Origin: Aquanectria penicillioides | Taxonomy: Eukaryota; Ascomycota; Sordariomycetes; Hypocreales; Nectriaceae | Direction of reading: 5' to 3' | DNA: 64,000 nucleotides | Assembly (NCBI GenBank): GCA_003415625.1 | Contig: PYIU01000003.1 | Location: 1,612,001-1,676,000, forward strand | In this document: positions 1 through 12,910 of the stretch, in pieces | Layout of the letters: each line of letters starts with the position of its first letter | Position numbering within the stretch: position 1 is the stretch's first letter | Notes under the pieces: model-generated | Told to the model about the DNA's origin: nothing | Seen by the model: the letters and a program-made list of their open reading frames with translations, nothing else | Database searches by the model: none | Translations under genes and position numbers: made by a program

Positions 1-1569
1 CAATATCAAGTCGTCAAGATCACAAGCTGCTGAAGATGCACCATACCAGTGTCTACTCGTACGAGTGCTTTGAAAATTTCCAAGTCGTCCTCCCAAATCT
101 TGACTGTACCCTCGGTAACGCCTCCGTGATCGGCTACTTGGGCCGCCATGGCTGTGTGGAGGCGATTTGAGAATTTTTGAAGGTCAAACAACACCATGAG
201 CTCGGAGGCCAATGTATCTTCCATTACTTTCTTGCATTGTCTGTCATTATGTTGGAAGATTGGCGATGGCAACCCAGAGCATGTTGAAGTCCTGCAAGAT
301 ATCATTCTGTCAGTGCCTTTCTACGAATATTTCAAGAATAAAAATTTACCTCTGCGCAAGAATGCAACAAAATATCCATGTCACTGAGGCCTCTTGGTCG
401 GTACAATGCATATTCTGACGCCCGCCTATACAATATCTAGGATGAGATCCACGCCCGGTATGCAGGCCAAGAAGCAAGCAGGAAGTGGTGGCAATCGACA
501 CCAGAGTTGAGGATGGGTCGGTCACAAACCGAATCGTTGGGAAAGGCCATGCGCAGATGAGGAGGAGTGCGTGAATAATTTCCAAGTCGTGGGCAGGAGT
601 CGCAATGACGGTCCAGATGTCTCGATTGAGAAGCTCGATCAGGCTGGTGAAGATGGTATCATCTCTAGCATACCGTCGGCTAGACACGTAAATGACAGAC
701 CAGAAGAGAGTCGGGCATGCCTGATAGCACTCATCCGGGGTTTTCTTCCGTAGAATTGGGAGATATGGGTGGAAACATTGAAGATACCTACACGATCATT
801 AGCGCCGTCGCCGCGGGAAGATGGTGAGGCGTCGCACTTTTCGAAGTACCAGTTGATATCCTCCCCAGGCAGGACTTTGTCGTTAAGAAGACGGGCTTTC
901 GTGGGCCCCAAGTTTTGATACTCAGTTGGGGATGGCTGTGGTCCCGGTTGTGCGTGGACAAGGGTGGCCGCAGTCGGAACTATTCCAGCAGACGAGTTGA
1001 GGCGTTTGGCCTGCTCAGGGTAGATGGTATTATGAACCTGTGGCGTCGGCGGGCTCCAGGCAGGCTCTCCACTTGATCTGGGATTCACTGCTTCTTTGAT
1101 GGTTTTGAGTTCCTGTTCTAACAACTCAAGCTTGCTGTTGACAATGGCGTTAGCCTAGATCTAGGGTAACGTGAGAATTTGACGCAGTACGGGAATGGCA
1201 GAGGGTAAACAACGGCATGCCCGGGTCGATGGCGTCAAACATGGAGCAGAGCCGGGAGCAGAACCAAAAACAGTACCTTCTCTTAGTAACTCGCTTGTGA
1301 GTCCTGTCGTATACGCACGATAGTTGCAGCTTAGCACATCGCTGGCAGGGTTGTCCCAGCACCGCACTCGCACGGCAACGAACCTTGGTAACATCAGCCT
1401 CACACACTCAACAGACCAACAAACATGGATTTCGAGGGCTCACTTTGGAATCGCGACAGCTGATGCAAGCTACGTTCCGTCTAATCTTGTCCTGGGACTG
1501 TTGATACTGTTGTTGTCCAGCACCGGAAGCGGAAGCTGGAGAGTCCCCTGGAGGCGGTGTCGGGGCCAT
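1..1569 (-). CDS. Zn2Cys6 transcription factor, 3' end outside the window
   Basis: Exons: 1444-1569, 1277-1383, 838-1134, 350-787 and 47-291; phases close at each junction. A GTATGG donor at 46 implies a further exon beyond the left edge. The start is the ATG at 1569. The zinc cluster is split by a 60-bp intron: CISCRDSK in exon 1 joins VRCRASAVLGQPCQRC in exon 2, giving C-X2-C-X6-C-X9-C-X2-C-X6-C. A linker KRSKLELLEQEL follows and is likely a short coiled coil. Exons 3-5 carry a fungal-specific regulatory (middle homology) region, with FHPYLPILRKKTP and a GLHTGRGSHPRYCIGG-type segment typical of the family. It should bind DNA as a nuclear dimer and activate or repress unknown targets. The acceptor at 1135 was chosen because it is the one that keeps the frame. 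Confidence 0.88.
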
Positions 1570-1983
1570 TGTGTCATCACAGCCCCGATACCAGAGTGTT
1601 TAGTCGCTCAGAGCCTTCCTCTGCGCACATAGTTTATGGGAGTAGAGCCTGTTGATGCGGTTGTGTTAACAATGCTCTGTGACGAAACCTTTGAGACCCG
1701 CTCGTTGGTAGAGTTGCGCGATGATGGTTAGGTCGGGTGACGTCACGTGGGCAAACTAATTGGGCAGGCTTCGGCGAAGGAGACTGACGAATCCAAGAAT
1801 TTAAAAAAAAAATTTAGGGTCCCAAGTAGGTAGTTATTTACATTCATCAAGTTTTTCTTTTCGGGGATTCAAAGTTCTATGAATCAATTATATGTCGTGA
1901 GACAATGCTAGGCGCTTGTCCTGCTTGTTCTGGTTTCAAGTGCCAATCGCATGCCGCTCCAATCACCGTGCTTCCTCGTCAAG

Positions 1984-3530
1984 TTACTCTTTTCGCTCAA
2001 CCACTTTGCCCGATTTTGGCTGCTGAGTGCCTTGTTGCACCATGGAACCCACAAGCTTCCACAGCACCCAAGTAAAGCCAAGTGCCACTGCCACAGTAGT
2101 ACCCAATCCAATCCATTCTGCGGCCTGATCTTTCAACACAGGGACATTAACGGAACTCATGAGCCTGTTTCCATTCTCAGGTCGAGGAGTGGCATGCCAG
2201 AAGATAGTCTGAGAGTCAAATAATTCGTCAAACCCTATACTAAGACGATCAAACGGATTGCCTAGTTTCTCTACATCTGAGGAGCACGCCCAGAAGATAG
2301 CCGGGTATGGCACTTCAATCTCTGCCATTCCCGTTGATGAAGGCTCCAAGTATCGGAGGTGAAGTGGAACCTCCGCTGTCCACGGTTGGTCTTGATCAGA
2401 GCTAGGAGGGGCTAGTTCAAGAAGTACTCTGGAGCCCCATGTCTCCGTTGTGTATGCAGGTGCCTCTAGGTCGACTGGTAGGCTAGTGTAGCGAGATGCT
2501 GTGAGATTCTTCGATGCTAGGAACAATTCATCTGCTAGCTGGTAGCGGTCGGCAAAGATGGTTTTCGGGAGAGTCAAATAGGCGTAGGGAGAACATTGCT
2601 CGTCACTATTCGGAGGCTGATTGGAGCTAAGACTCAGCTGAAGAGTGGGGTGAAGACCTGTTGGGGTCAAGAATTTGGATGTGAAGTCAACATTGCTCTG
2701 TCGGTGACGGGAAGGGAATGTGAACATCGTGGGGGAAGGCTTCGCTTGCTCTCGAAGCACTATTAAGACGCCCGCAACCCCCAGCTCATGGGGCTTGATA
2801 TTGGGAGGCTCATTCTTGAGGAATAGGCCAACTTCTGTCCTCCTCCCATCCGAAGCGGGCACGGCGATGGTCTGGGGCCGGAGGGGCCAGAGCGTATTGA
2901 TCTGCAGAGCGCTGGAGGCAGTATCGAAAGATAAGTCGAGGGCGGCAGCAGTATACAGACTACGGATTCGAGCTCGGCAGATTAAGTCGAGCTCGGGGCA
3001 AAAGTCCACAATACTAGTTGCAACAAATGATTGCAAGTCCTCCAGAGCCTGATAGAAGTAAAAAGACGGAGATGCCGAACCTTCGCTTTTGGATTCGGTG
3101 AATGAGGCTGGTGTGTTACAAGCCAGCTGCCCAAATCTTTGCAGCCAGGTGCAGAGCTGAGGGGTTCTATACAACGCGTCAGCAAGCTGATGACACCAAG
3201 CATTGAAGTCGGGCGTTGGAACAGGATTGTTACATACAGATCATTCTCTTGAGAAGACGAGGAAGAATACGATACATGAAGGCCTGGTGAGATACGGGAG
3301 GTGAATGGATCCAACGTCGCATACTGCAAGGGACTGGCCCATCTGACATGCAAGCCATCAAAGCCCCTGAGGAGCTCAGCAAACTCATGAGGCAGCTCGT
3401 CGAGGGGGATGGTCAGACGGTCTTGCCGTACGGTCTCGATTTGGGGACCCAATAGGCCAGCTTCCTGGATATCCAGGGTGCCCGGGTCGAGGTTGGCATC
3501 CTCATGGACGTAGGTGATGCGCTCACGCAT
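1984..3530 (-). CDS. PBN1: PBN1/PIG-X, accessory subunit of GPI mannosyltransferase I
   Basis: Exons 3238-3530 and 1984-3166 are joined across a 71-bp intron (GTATGT donor, GCTGAC branch, TATAG acceptor), giving 491 aa. The N-terminus MRERITYVHEDANLDPG and the phrase TMFTFPSRHRQ fit fungal Pbn1. The C-terminal part is the PIG-X/PBN1 lumenal domain (EVPYPAIFWAC), followed by one membrane segment (about GLGTTVAVALGFTWVLW) and a short basic tail. In the family, Pbn1/PIG-X partners Gpi14/PIG-M in the ER and is needed to add the first mannose to the GPI precursor. The intron must be spliced: the unspliced frame runs only briefly past the donor into unrelated residues. The gene is divergent from the caspase-like gene, with about 1.06 kb between start codons. 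Confidence 0.85.
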
Positions 3531-4592
3531 GGCTGGCTAGTTGTTGAAGGGGAACGCGGTAGATGGAACGCGGTAGCTGAAAGCGGTAGCGTCAGTCCGA
3601 GTGGTAGTGGCGAGGTTTGTCGCGTGCCGCTTGACCACTTCACGACCTCACGTTGCTCACGGTATCTCAAACGAGCTAAGGGCCGTCCCAAACGCTGCTC
3701 GAGGGATCACCGAACCCTGAAATCCTGCAGCCTAGGCGGCTCGAAGCGTCGGAGATGGCCTGCTGCAGGGCTTAGCAAGGGGGGCGACAAAAAGACCGAG
3801 GGCACAAAAGTAAGTATAAGGATGGCTGCGGCCGATGGTAGGATTCGCTGTCTTGCCCCGTTCCGCTGGCCTCGTGAGCTTCGGTCTCGAATTGGGGTTG
3901 CGGTGGACAGATCTTCTAGTGACGTCTACCGGCGGCCCAAGATGCTAAACCTTGGTTGGTCAAAACCTCCTTCCCGGTCGCCGGGACAGGCCGCCCCTCA
4001 GTGGGCCATGGGCGAAGCCAGGGAAGGAGCTGAGGTGGGCAGCCGCTGCGTGCGAACTGGGTAGAGGGTACGGCCCGATACACGTGAGTTGAGTGTGCAA
4101 GCCCACTGGTGCTCACTGTGGCTCGCGTACCGCGGTACCACCCCACCAAGTGCCCCTCGCCCCTTCCCTTTTGGTCACCGCCGGGCATCCAGACTAAACC
4201 TCTTTGGGGACCGACGCTCAATGCTCTGCGCCTGCCGCTTCGGTCGCCCATTCTGTCGGCGCTCTCAACCCGCTCACCCAACTACGCCTCACCATCCCAT
4301 TCCTAGCCCACGTCTGCACTTTCGAATGATGCCACCAAAACCTCCTGTTTTCCATCATCCATCAACTGCGCTATTTTCACTGCGATCTGACGAAACCATG
4401 CCCCAATGCTGCGACCGACTACGCTCGCTTTCTAGAGACAAAAGACGACCCGACGACTTCCACTCCGAGTGACCCGCTTGCGACTCCGTCCACGATATCG
4501 ATAGCGCTTATTCTGTGGCCAACGGCGAACCGCCGCCTTGGCTCGTCTTGTTGATCAAGTTCAAATCCCAAAAATATCGATTCGCCGCCGCG
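3531..4592. promoter_or_regulatory. Shared upstream region of PBN1 and the caspase-like gene
   Basis: This 1.06 kb lies between two divergent start codons. A 186-codon open frame on the + strand (3504-4064) overlaps the PBN1 start; it shows no domain and has arginine/serine-rich, out-of-frame composition, so I read it as chance. The part near 4,250-4,590 is C/T-rich, as is usual upstream of fungal start codons. No specific transcription-factor site is claimed. Confidence 0.4.
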
Positions 4593-7500
4593 ATGTCCGA
4601 TCAACAACCGTACTTCACCATTCGCTCCCGCAGGCCAGCCGACAACTCACGAGGTGCTGAGGTATGCTTTGCGCCGAAACATTTCCCATGACCGTCTTCA
4701 ACTAAATACTTACACCACTTCCCAGGCCGGTCCCAGTGGAGGGGAATTTCATGCCAGATCCGCCACCCATGATATTAGCCGAACGAGCTTCCATGTAAAA
4801 CACATCGGCCAGTTTGCGCAAAGGCTGGAAGACGTATGGCTCCGTTCTGTCGCTTTCGACCGTCGCACCTCTAATTATCCCTTAGTCTGCCGCCCGAGCT
4901 TTTCCAAACCGTGGACGATCTTCTCAGAGATACACCAAAGTTCAGGCGCTTCTACTGCACTGGAACTCGGACGATCTTTTTGTTATCCCAGAGCTGGAGG
5001 ATCTAGAAAAGTGTCTTAATGAGGATTATGGCTTCAACACCGATATCTTCGGAATTCCTTCAGAAAATTCGCATCTAGAGTTGATGCTGCGAATCGGCCA
5101 GCTCATCAAGGACCATGAATCAACAGATACCTTGTTCATCGTTTACTACGGTGGACATGCGAGAATCGATGAATCCAGGCAAAGCACCTGGTGCGCGTGA
5201 GTGCAAACGCTATATTCGGATACTGCACGACGATCTAACAATTTGTGACAGGACGCGAGAACCTTCCTCTCCCTGGTTGCAGTAAGTCTATGTCTATTGT
5301 CCAGCTCCATGTTCCATGTCTAACGCTCTTCAGATGGTCTGCTATTCAGACTCTTTTGGAACGATCTACGTCTGACGTGCTCATCCTGTTGGACTGCTGC
5401 GCTGGCGCTGCTAGTGCTACATTTCCCAACGGAAACAGCATCACTGAGACGATTTCAGCCTCCAGCTGGGATGCCATCGCGCCCGACCCAGGTCGATACT
5501 CGTTCACTAATGCCCTTATTGAGGTACTTCAGGAATGGCGCCTGAGGGCGTTCTCCGCCGCCATGCTCCACGCTGAGGTATTGGCTCGGTTAAAGCACCC
5601 TAGACCGATTACCATTAACGGCAAATACTTCGAGGCTCGCTCGACACCTGTTCACTTCATGATGACCGCAAATCATAAAGCCCCCAGCATCGAATTGTCC
5701 AGGATGCTCCAAGGAGGAGACCCTCTCCCCTCACCAGACTTATTGCCTATGCCTGCCATACCAGCCGAATCAGGGCGGGCCCCCGACTCATCAGGAGTTA
5801 CCCGGAATGACTACATGTTCACGGAGCCGAATGAGGATACTCCTCATGTCATGATTTCATTGGCTTTAGAAGATGATCAGAGGCTAGATATCAATGCTTG
5901 GGAACAGTGGCTTGGTGCTTTTCCAGCCATGGCCAAGTATGTGAAAGTCCAGGGTGTTTTCAAAAGCCACTCGACCATGCTCCTCGTATCGATGCCAGTC
6001 ACAATATGGGACCTACTTCCAGAGGACCACGCTACTTCTTTTGTCGCCTTCATCCGTTCAAATAACCTCATGACTCAAAAACAGCGCACACCTTCAGTCC
6101 CTGTTTTCGTCCCAGCACGCTCCTATCCAACCGAAAGCACTACTGCTGACTCTGCATCGTTCGTTTCAGGCGTCTCCGGAACTACTTTCGCTGCCACGGA
6201 GAACATGGGGACTATGGGCCAAATGCGAGGGGCTTTCAGAGATCCTACCTACGGTAGGCATGCAACAGGCCCGGTGGTGAGGAGTGCTCTTCTTATATCT
6301 CAGCCTCTCTCCCCCATACAGGCACCGTCACAGCCTGGATCACCGCCCCAGAGTTTGTCCTCGCGCCCTATGAGATCTATCCCTTCGAGTCCGTCGCTCT
6401 CCACGCTGCAGAGGCAACAGTCGTCCGCCTCTCTGGGAGGCAGTGGCAACCTTACTAGGCAGGTGATCATGAATCAACAACAAGCTTTGAGGCGTACCAC
6501 CTTCGGAAATGACGTCCCAGAGCCCAAAAAGTTTGCCCCTCATGTTGAGAAGCGACTTGACGATTATTATCAATATGAGCCCCTGCCAAATGACGGCCAG
6601 AAGGCTCATATTGCTTCAAACCTTGGTGTTGAGCCATGGCATGTTGAGGTCTGGTTCCACCATCGTCGAGAGAGGGACGCGTTCGCGCAGCGCTTTGCTT
6701 CCCTGCAGGTTGAGGATACTAAATACCAATATCAAGATGGGCCCCGTATGATACTCCCTGGAAACTTCAATGAGCTCCTTGACATTTCAATGCCTGGCCA
6801 GACACTCTTAATTGATCTCAGGTCCTTGACAGAGTATCAACGGTCGCACGTCAAGGGAGCCATTCATTTGCGAGCCCCGCAATCCTTCCTACGGCCAGCA
6901 TCCCTAGATATGGTGGAGAGAGCATTTGCTGATGCGCAAAGCCGAAGAACGTTTTCTCATTGGCAGCGGGCGAGGTGCATTGTGTTCTACGCTCGAGGCA
7001 TTGACTCTCCTTCAGAATGCCCACCAGCAGAGGTGATGCTTGAGAAACTCTGGTCAGCCGGGTGGCAGGGACAGTGCTTCATCCTGAAAGGACATTACCG
7101 CGAGTTTAGTGCCTCATTTGAAAACCACATCAAGAGAGCAGAAGCGGACGATGTGGTAGAGGGGCTCCAGAAGGGAACGCCAGCGCCCACACCTGAAGAA
7201 GTTTCTGCCAACCAGCAGAAGTACGCCGAGTTCCTCTCTCGACTAGGTGTGGAAGAACAGGCCCCCTATATGGCCAGCCCGACCAGACCTGGCGACGAGC
7301 GTGCAGTGGCCATGGAAGAGCATGAGAAAGAGCTGGAAACGGAGTTCCAGACTCGATTCCCTGCTCTGTATAAAAAGGCACAGGATGTGCATGGAGGAGG
7401 CGGAGGCGGAGGCGGCGGTTCGGATCAGGACAGCTTCGTCACCAAGGCTCAGATGGTCGAATACCTGGATCGCGGGTTGACCAAGATTCGAGATACTCAA

Positions 7501-7758
7501 TCGCCAGCCCCATCTACGCCTACATATGAACCTGGCCATTCGAAGCTAGGCGCCGATGCCAGTTACTTTGACAAGGTCAACACGGACCGAGAGTCGGACG
7601 AATTTGTTGATCTTGGGAGAGGGGATGGACAAGTCTCAGGTGACGCCAGCCCGCAGATGACGGGCAAAGGCAAAGAGATTCGTATTTCACCATTGCCAGA
7701 AGACATGCCGCGGCGAGGACGTGGTGGGGGAATATTGAACAAGGTGTTCAGGAGGTAG
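4593..7758 (+). CDS. Caspase-like (C14) protein with homeodomain-like and rhodanese-like domains
   Basis: Exons: 4593-4661, 4726-4833, 4886-5196, 5252-5281 and 5334-7758; four introns of 52-64 bp, phases close, 980 aa. A peptidase C14 fold occupies about residues 70-260: the His is in LFIVYYGGHA (H150) and the Cys in VLILLDCCAGA (C195), the expected caspase-type dyad. Residues ~260-565 are Ser/Pro-rich with one conserved-looking stretch (residues ~265-330). Residues ~570-622 match homeodomain spacing exactly (F8, L16, Y20, W48-F49, R53, as in VWFHHRR), but position 51 is His rather than Asn. Residues ~645-780 are rhodanese-like (TLLIDLRSLTEYQRSHVKGA), yet the active loop reads FYARG without Cys. 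A Gly9 run and an acidic, basic-ended tail follow. Function is unknown. Proteolytic activity is plausible from the dyad; DNA binding and sulfurtransferase activity are doubtful. Confidence 0.85.
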
Positions 7759-9611
7759 GCGGGAACAGCCAACATTAATGAGATGGAGTACGACGTGTGA
7801 AATACGGTCTCAGTATGGGAATTGACAGTCGCCAATTTGGCTTGACTGAGGCGTTGCGGGGACGGATGGGAAGAAAGCATCTTGGCGTAGATGCATGCAT
7901 GAGATACACCCACATACTCGGATTGGCACGAGGTCTTCGATTTTCAAGGTTCATGGGAAGCGACTTATAAAATTCTCACCAATGTACTCTTTTTTTTTCT
8001 CTTCTTGTTGTACATACTATTTATTACTCTTACTCTTCGTTGGATATCTTTTTCTGACCACAACCTCCTGGTTGATTGACGCAACAGGACATATCAGAAC
8101 CATTTTTTTCTCTGTGTCTCTTTCTAGCCAAACATGATTCAACTCCCTCACTCCTAACTATCGGCATGGTTCTGTAAGCCACAATATAATGGTAACACAA
8201 CAGCCCAGATAGCGCACCTGACGATGTCGTGTAAGGCTCCAAGGCCCTCGTTCCCGCCCAAATGACGGGCCGCGCAAGGGCCAGACCAGGTCGGCTTTTT
8301 GGGGCCGGGACTTAACTTGGGCGCTGGATAATAAGCCTGACCTTGGCCTGCAGACGTACCTTAGGTGAAACGGGGGACCGCGGAAGAGAAAGAATGGGAC
8401 AAGAGATGGAGACACAGATACGCACGTACACACACACACACACCCGCATGCCCACACACACAGGGAGGCACACAGACACACATACAGACACGCAAAGAGG
8501 GAGAGAGAAACGGACAACGAGACAACATGAAGAAAAAGAGCGCACTCGTAGTGTCCTTTCGGACTACCCTATAGGGATCGTGTCGCGATTCCAGAAACCG
8601 CCAGAGGACGGGTCCCGGTGTGTCACGATTGCGACCGGTGTGCAACCACAATCCACTTCTTCTTCATCATTCTTTGGCTTCTCTCTTGTTACGCAGCAGC
8701 TCTGCCCTCCCTCCCTCCCCCCTTTCTCCTTTCGCCCCTCCTTCCCCCTCCCCCTTCTTCACCCCCTTCCCAATAGACAAGAGCAAAGGAACACAATAAA
8801 AAATAAATAAAGAAAACAGGCAGGGTTGCGCAGAGAGCGAAGTGGCACAGTCACAGAATAGCAAGGACACAAGACACAGCAAGGGCGTGGTTACGGGAAA
8901 ACACGGTCAGGCCGGTGTGCGGCGTAAGCAAGTTGAAGAAAAGAAACGAAAGTTGAAAAAACGCAACACCCACGCACAAAAAGGGGGGGTGCGTAGAAAG
9001 GGTAAGAGGAAAACTTTTCTTGTCCATGGTTGTGATCCCTCTCTTTTCGTGGACTTTTTCTTTTGGTGAGGGTTTTCTGAACGTGGGCATGGATCGGGGC
9101 TGGGTAAGGGGGCTTTGTCAGATGCCACACGGGGACATCGGAAAGCGATGACGAGTTTGATAGATGAGTGAACCGATGGATGAATAAACCAATTGATCGT
9201 TCCAAATCACAATAGCAGTCCCGATGGTGACAGCTCCGCAGGGGATCAGAAGATCGGGGACAAAAGAGCAAGGTTGTTAATCGCTGTCAGTTTTCACCCG
9301 CGGCAAGACAAGGGCAGGGCTCTGTTTGGATTTCGGAGGAAAAAAAAAGACGAAGACGTGACCCGACTAGAGACCAGGAAAGGTCAGGCCAAGCATAAGA
9401 AAGAGAGGGGATGGATGTTTAGGGATGGAGGTATGGATGGGATGGATGTCACGTAGCGACGATTGGATACGACGCTATCAACCAACCAACCAACCAGCCA
9501 ACCAAGATCGCCCATCGGACATCGGAGTAGAAAGGGGGGCCACAACGATCGCCGCCGTTAGAGTAGCTTCTCGGCGGGATGTGGCCTGTCGGTTCGGTGA
9601 ATGTAGGAACC

Positions 9612-9640
<29 letters not shown>
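9612..9640. repeat. (GCA)n microsatellite
   Basis: About nine and a half GCA units in the gene-free stretch. It falls in weak open frames on both strands, which explains the poly-Ser, poly-Ala and poly-Cys runs in their translations; none of these frames looks like a gene. Confidence 0.9.
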
Positions 9641-9642
<2 letters not shown>

Positions 9643-11979
9643 GAACAGGCACAGGAACAGGAACAGGTACAGAACTGGACTAGAAACAGGCCAAACCCAC
9701 GAGCCCCTCCTGCCCCCCCTGCCCCCCCTTGACGAGCAAGGCACGGAAAGGTAATCGGCGAGTCGACAAGAAGAAAACGGGCTCCACGGCCCACCCGGAA
9801 GTGATCTGATTATCGACATCCGAGTGGAACCTAAACAATTGGATTCGTCGGACCGTGTTAGTCTAGCCTTGGTCCGTTGTTGTTCGGCACGCAAAAGAAG
9901 GTATAGTAACAATTAATTACATGCAGGATATAGGCAGGATGCCAGTATAGTCCGGCACGGTATGGCATGGCCCGGTTTGTTATGGGATGGTACGGTATAG
10001 CAAGGTGCGGCTATAGCAACGCAACGCCCGGGACGGCACAGCTCAGCTCAGCTCGGTTCAGCTCAGCTCCCCTCAGCACAGGTACAGTAGCGTATGAATA
10101 CCATTGTAGGGATCTGGGATGGGATATTATATGGGGGAGACGCGCCGGAAACGATAGGCAGAGAAAACGGCCGACGATGGGACCGACCGGGGAAGGGGGG
10201 TCCCCGGGACTCGATTGATGTGTGAAGTGGAAAGCCTGTGTTTGGACCAAGAGCCAAAAAGCAAGGGAGCTGAAGCTTCGCCACGGGCACGGTCTGGTCT
10301 ATTCACTGGTGTTCTTTTTGTGTGCCGGTCCGTTGGAGAATTATTCCACCTTCTCCGCCAGGCACCCCTCCCCATCCCCGTCTGCTTCTTCCTTGCCAGG
10401 GCCTCCGGGGAGGGGGGGTCACCAGGGGGGGTTAGCTGTGCCTGGCTATATTTTTGACTTGACAGGACGCTTGGGCCCAGGGGCAAGAAAGCAAGGAAGC
10501 AGGGCATTCCGGTCACGCCAGGGGGCCTGGCCGTTGTAGGAACAAGACGAGGACGAGGAGAGGCAAGGGGCAAAGGGACCATTGTTTGTTCCCGGGGGGG
10601 TTTAGGATGACGGTTGATGGATTGACAGCCCAGGGCCCTGGCCGCCGGAAGGGGTCTTTTTGCCCGGTAGGGTGGCATCAGAGAGGGGGGGAGGGAGGAG
10701 TCGGCGGCGAGGTGATCGTTTGCGTTGCTCGCTTGGCCTCGCTTCGGTCAGTGACGGGAGGTTAGGTTGCTAAAGGTCAGCAAAATGGTGCCATGGGGAA
10801 TAGTCATGATTACTGATTATCGTGATGGGGAACGGGGGAGGGTGGGAAGGGGATTCGTAACTCGGTTATGTTAGTGTGCGGACGGGCCAGTGTTTATTAA
10901 TGCTGCTTGAGGGGAATTGTGCGCGTGTGGTTGTGAGCGTCTAAAGGGGAAAACGGAAGCCATCTCCGCGAATCCTGTTTTGTGGTGTTGCCGGTGCTTT
11001 TCTCCGCAATAAGGGGCACATGACAACTAGAACAAGTGTGTTGTCCGGGGCTTCGAAAAGCGAGAGATGACGAGAGAGCGAAAGCGACGGAAAAGGGCAC
11101 GGAGTGCGCGCGTGTGCGTGGTGCGGGTGCACATGTGCATGCGTTTTTTGGTTGTGGTATCCGGCGAGTGCAAGCAAGGTCCAAGTTGGTCAGGTCAGCA
11201 CCTTGGAGCCCGAGAAAAAATAAGAAGAAGAAACGTTGCCTGCCGGAGAGGTGAAGAGGGAGCAGTTTCAGGACGGTTCACCGGCTAATACCTCGTGGAT
11301 AGAACGCATCCCGTTGGATCCTTCTGTTGGTTCAGCGTCACTTTTGCTTCTCGGCCTTGTTCCCCTTTGCTTGCCTGATCTGGTTTCCTAATCCCGATCG
11401 CATAGCCGAGACAAGGCCTTCCCTACTCGGTGGTGTGCCTCCCCCCCGGGTTCCCGTAATCCGTAGCCGCGCCGCCACTGCCGCATGGAAGGGAGTATCA
11501 GCATCGGTATCATCAGCATCAACTTAAAGCATAAGTGATTCCCAGTATCAGGCAGGGTTCAGGACGGTAATGTGTGTTGTTGGTAAGACACTTCTTGCCC
11601 AGCCCGGCATGCGTATCTGTCTAGGTATCTACCTACCAGGTAAGGTGGGCATGCCAAAAGAGGAACCACCCGTCAGAGGAGGAGGGGAGGGGAGGGGCGT
11701 GAAAGAGTGAAGGCCTCAAATCCTTCGTCTGGGTCTTTTTGCTTGCCCCGTGCGCCCACGTCCCGAAGACAACGTCGACGATGAACGGCACGGTGGTAAT
11801 TAAGTGGATGAATGTGCTGCATCGCGCTGCATTGTATGAGATGAAATGGGAAGGCAAGGTGCTGGGTGCGGGCTTGGGCAAATGTGACGACTACGAATTG
11901 CCGCCGGAAGGATTTTTCTCCACGGCCGCTTGTATGGATCTACGGATACGTGCACACACAGCACCTGCCTACCTAGGTA

Positions 11980-12004
11980 CCTACCTACCTACCTACCTAC
12001 CTAC
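11980..12004. repeat. (CTAC)n microsatellite
   Basis: Tandem CTAC units followed by a degenerate run of CATACCG/CGACCTG-like units to about 12,065. Intergenic, no gene nearby. Confidence 0.85.
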
Positions 12005-12907
12005 ATACCGGCACATACCTGCCCATACCGACCCATGCCGACCTGACCTGACCTGCCTTACCTTACATAACACATACGTACCTGCCTTTAGACGATGACT
12101 CAAAATCGATACCAACCAACCAAACCTCGATAGACTGGCCCGCCGAAATAGGTATGCACCTCACCTTGAAGAAATAAAACAAGGCCCAAAGTGCCGGAGC
12201 ACAACAAGAAAGCAGTAAGCCTTGGGAATTGGAAAAAAAAAAAAAAGAAAGAAAAAAAAGCAAGCAACGGCGCAGTTGCAGGACCCTAGCGACTTCTGCG
12301 ACAAGCCAACTGCGGAGCCCCGATGACTGCCGGCAGCCCAGCCCAGCCAAGTCCCCCCATGCCATGTGCCCCATGCTAGCATGCCCCTTCCCTCTTTTTT
12401 CTTCCTTTTTCTTTTCCTTGTTCAAACAAAGTGCTGTCGAACTTGTACTATGCTCTATTCGTTTTAGTTTTGACTATGTTTTTTTTTCTTTTTCTTTTTT
12501 TTTCTCTCTTCTCTTCTCTGTGCTTGTACTATGTACTCGGTGCGCTCTTTGCTTCTTCTAGCCGTTCCAAAGCCCATGTTCCCTGGGTAAAGAAATAAGA
12601 AAAGTCACGAAGAAAGCGAAAAAGAAAAAGCAAAAAAGAAACCGAGGCCACAGGAGGGGCTTCTCTAAAACCCCTCCCCAGTCGCAGCCAATACCACCGC
12701 AACCTAGCCCACCCTTTTCTTTCAGGGCCCAGCAGCTGTCAAACTTGTCAAACTTGACAGACAGGGCGGCGCGTACATAAGGCCATTGTAGTGGTGGTGG
12801 TGGAGTTGATGTTGAGGAGAAGAGGGTGGGCGTGTGTAATCCGTCCCTATGGAAGCCCGGCATGTGCAGTATTGTACATAGTAGCATGTGTAAGGTATGG
12901 ACGTATG

Positions 12908-12910
<3 letters not shown>

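Noticed and set aside
3504..4064. 186-codon + strand frame between PBN1 and the caspase-like gene
   Set aside because: Its start is antisense to the PBN1 first exon, and it is Arg/Ser-rich without any domain.
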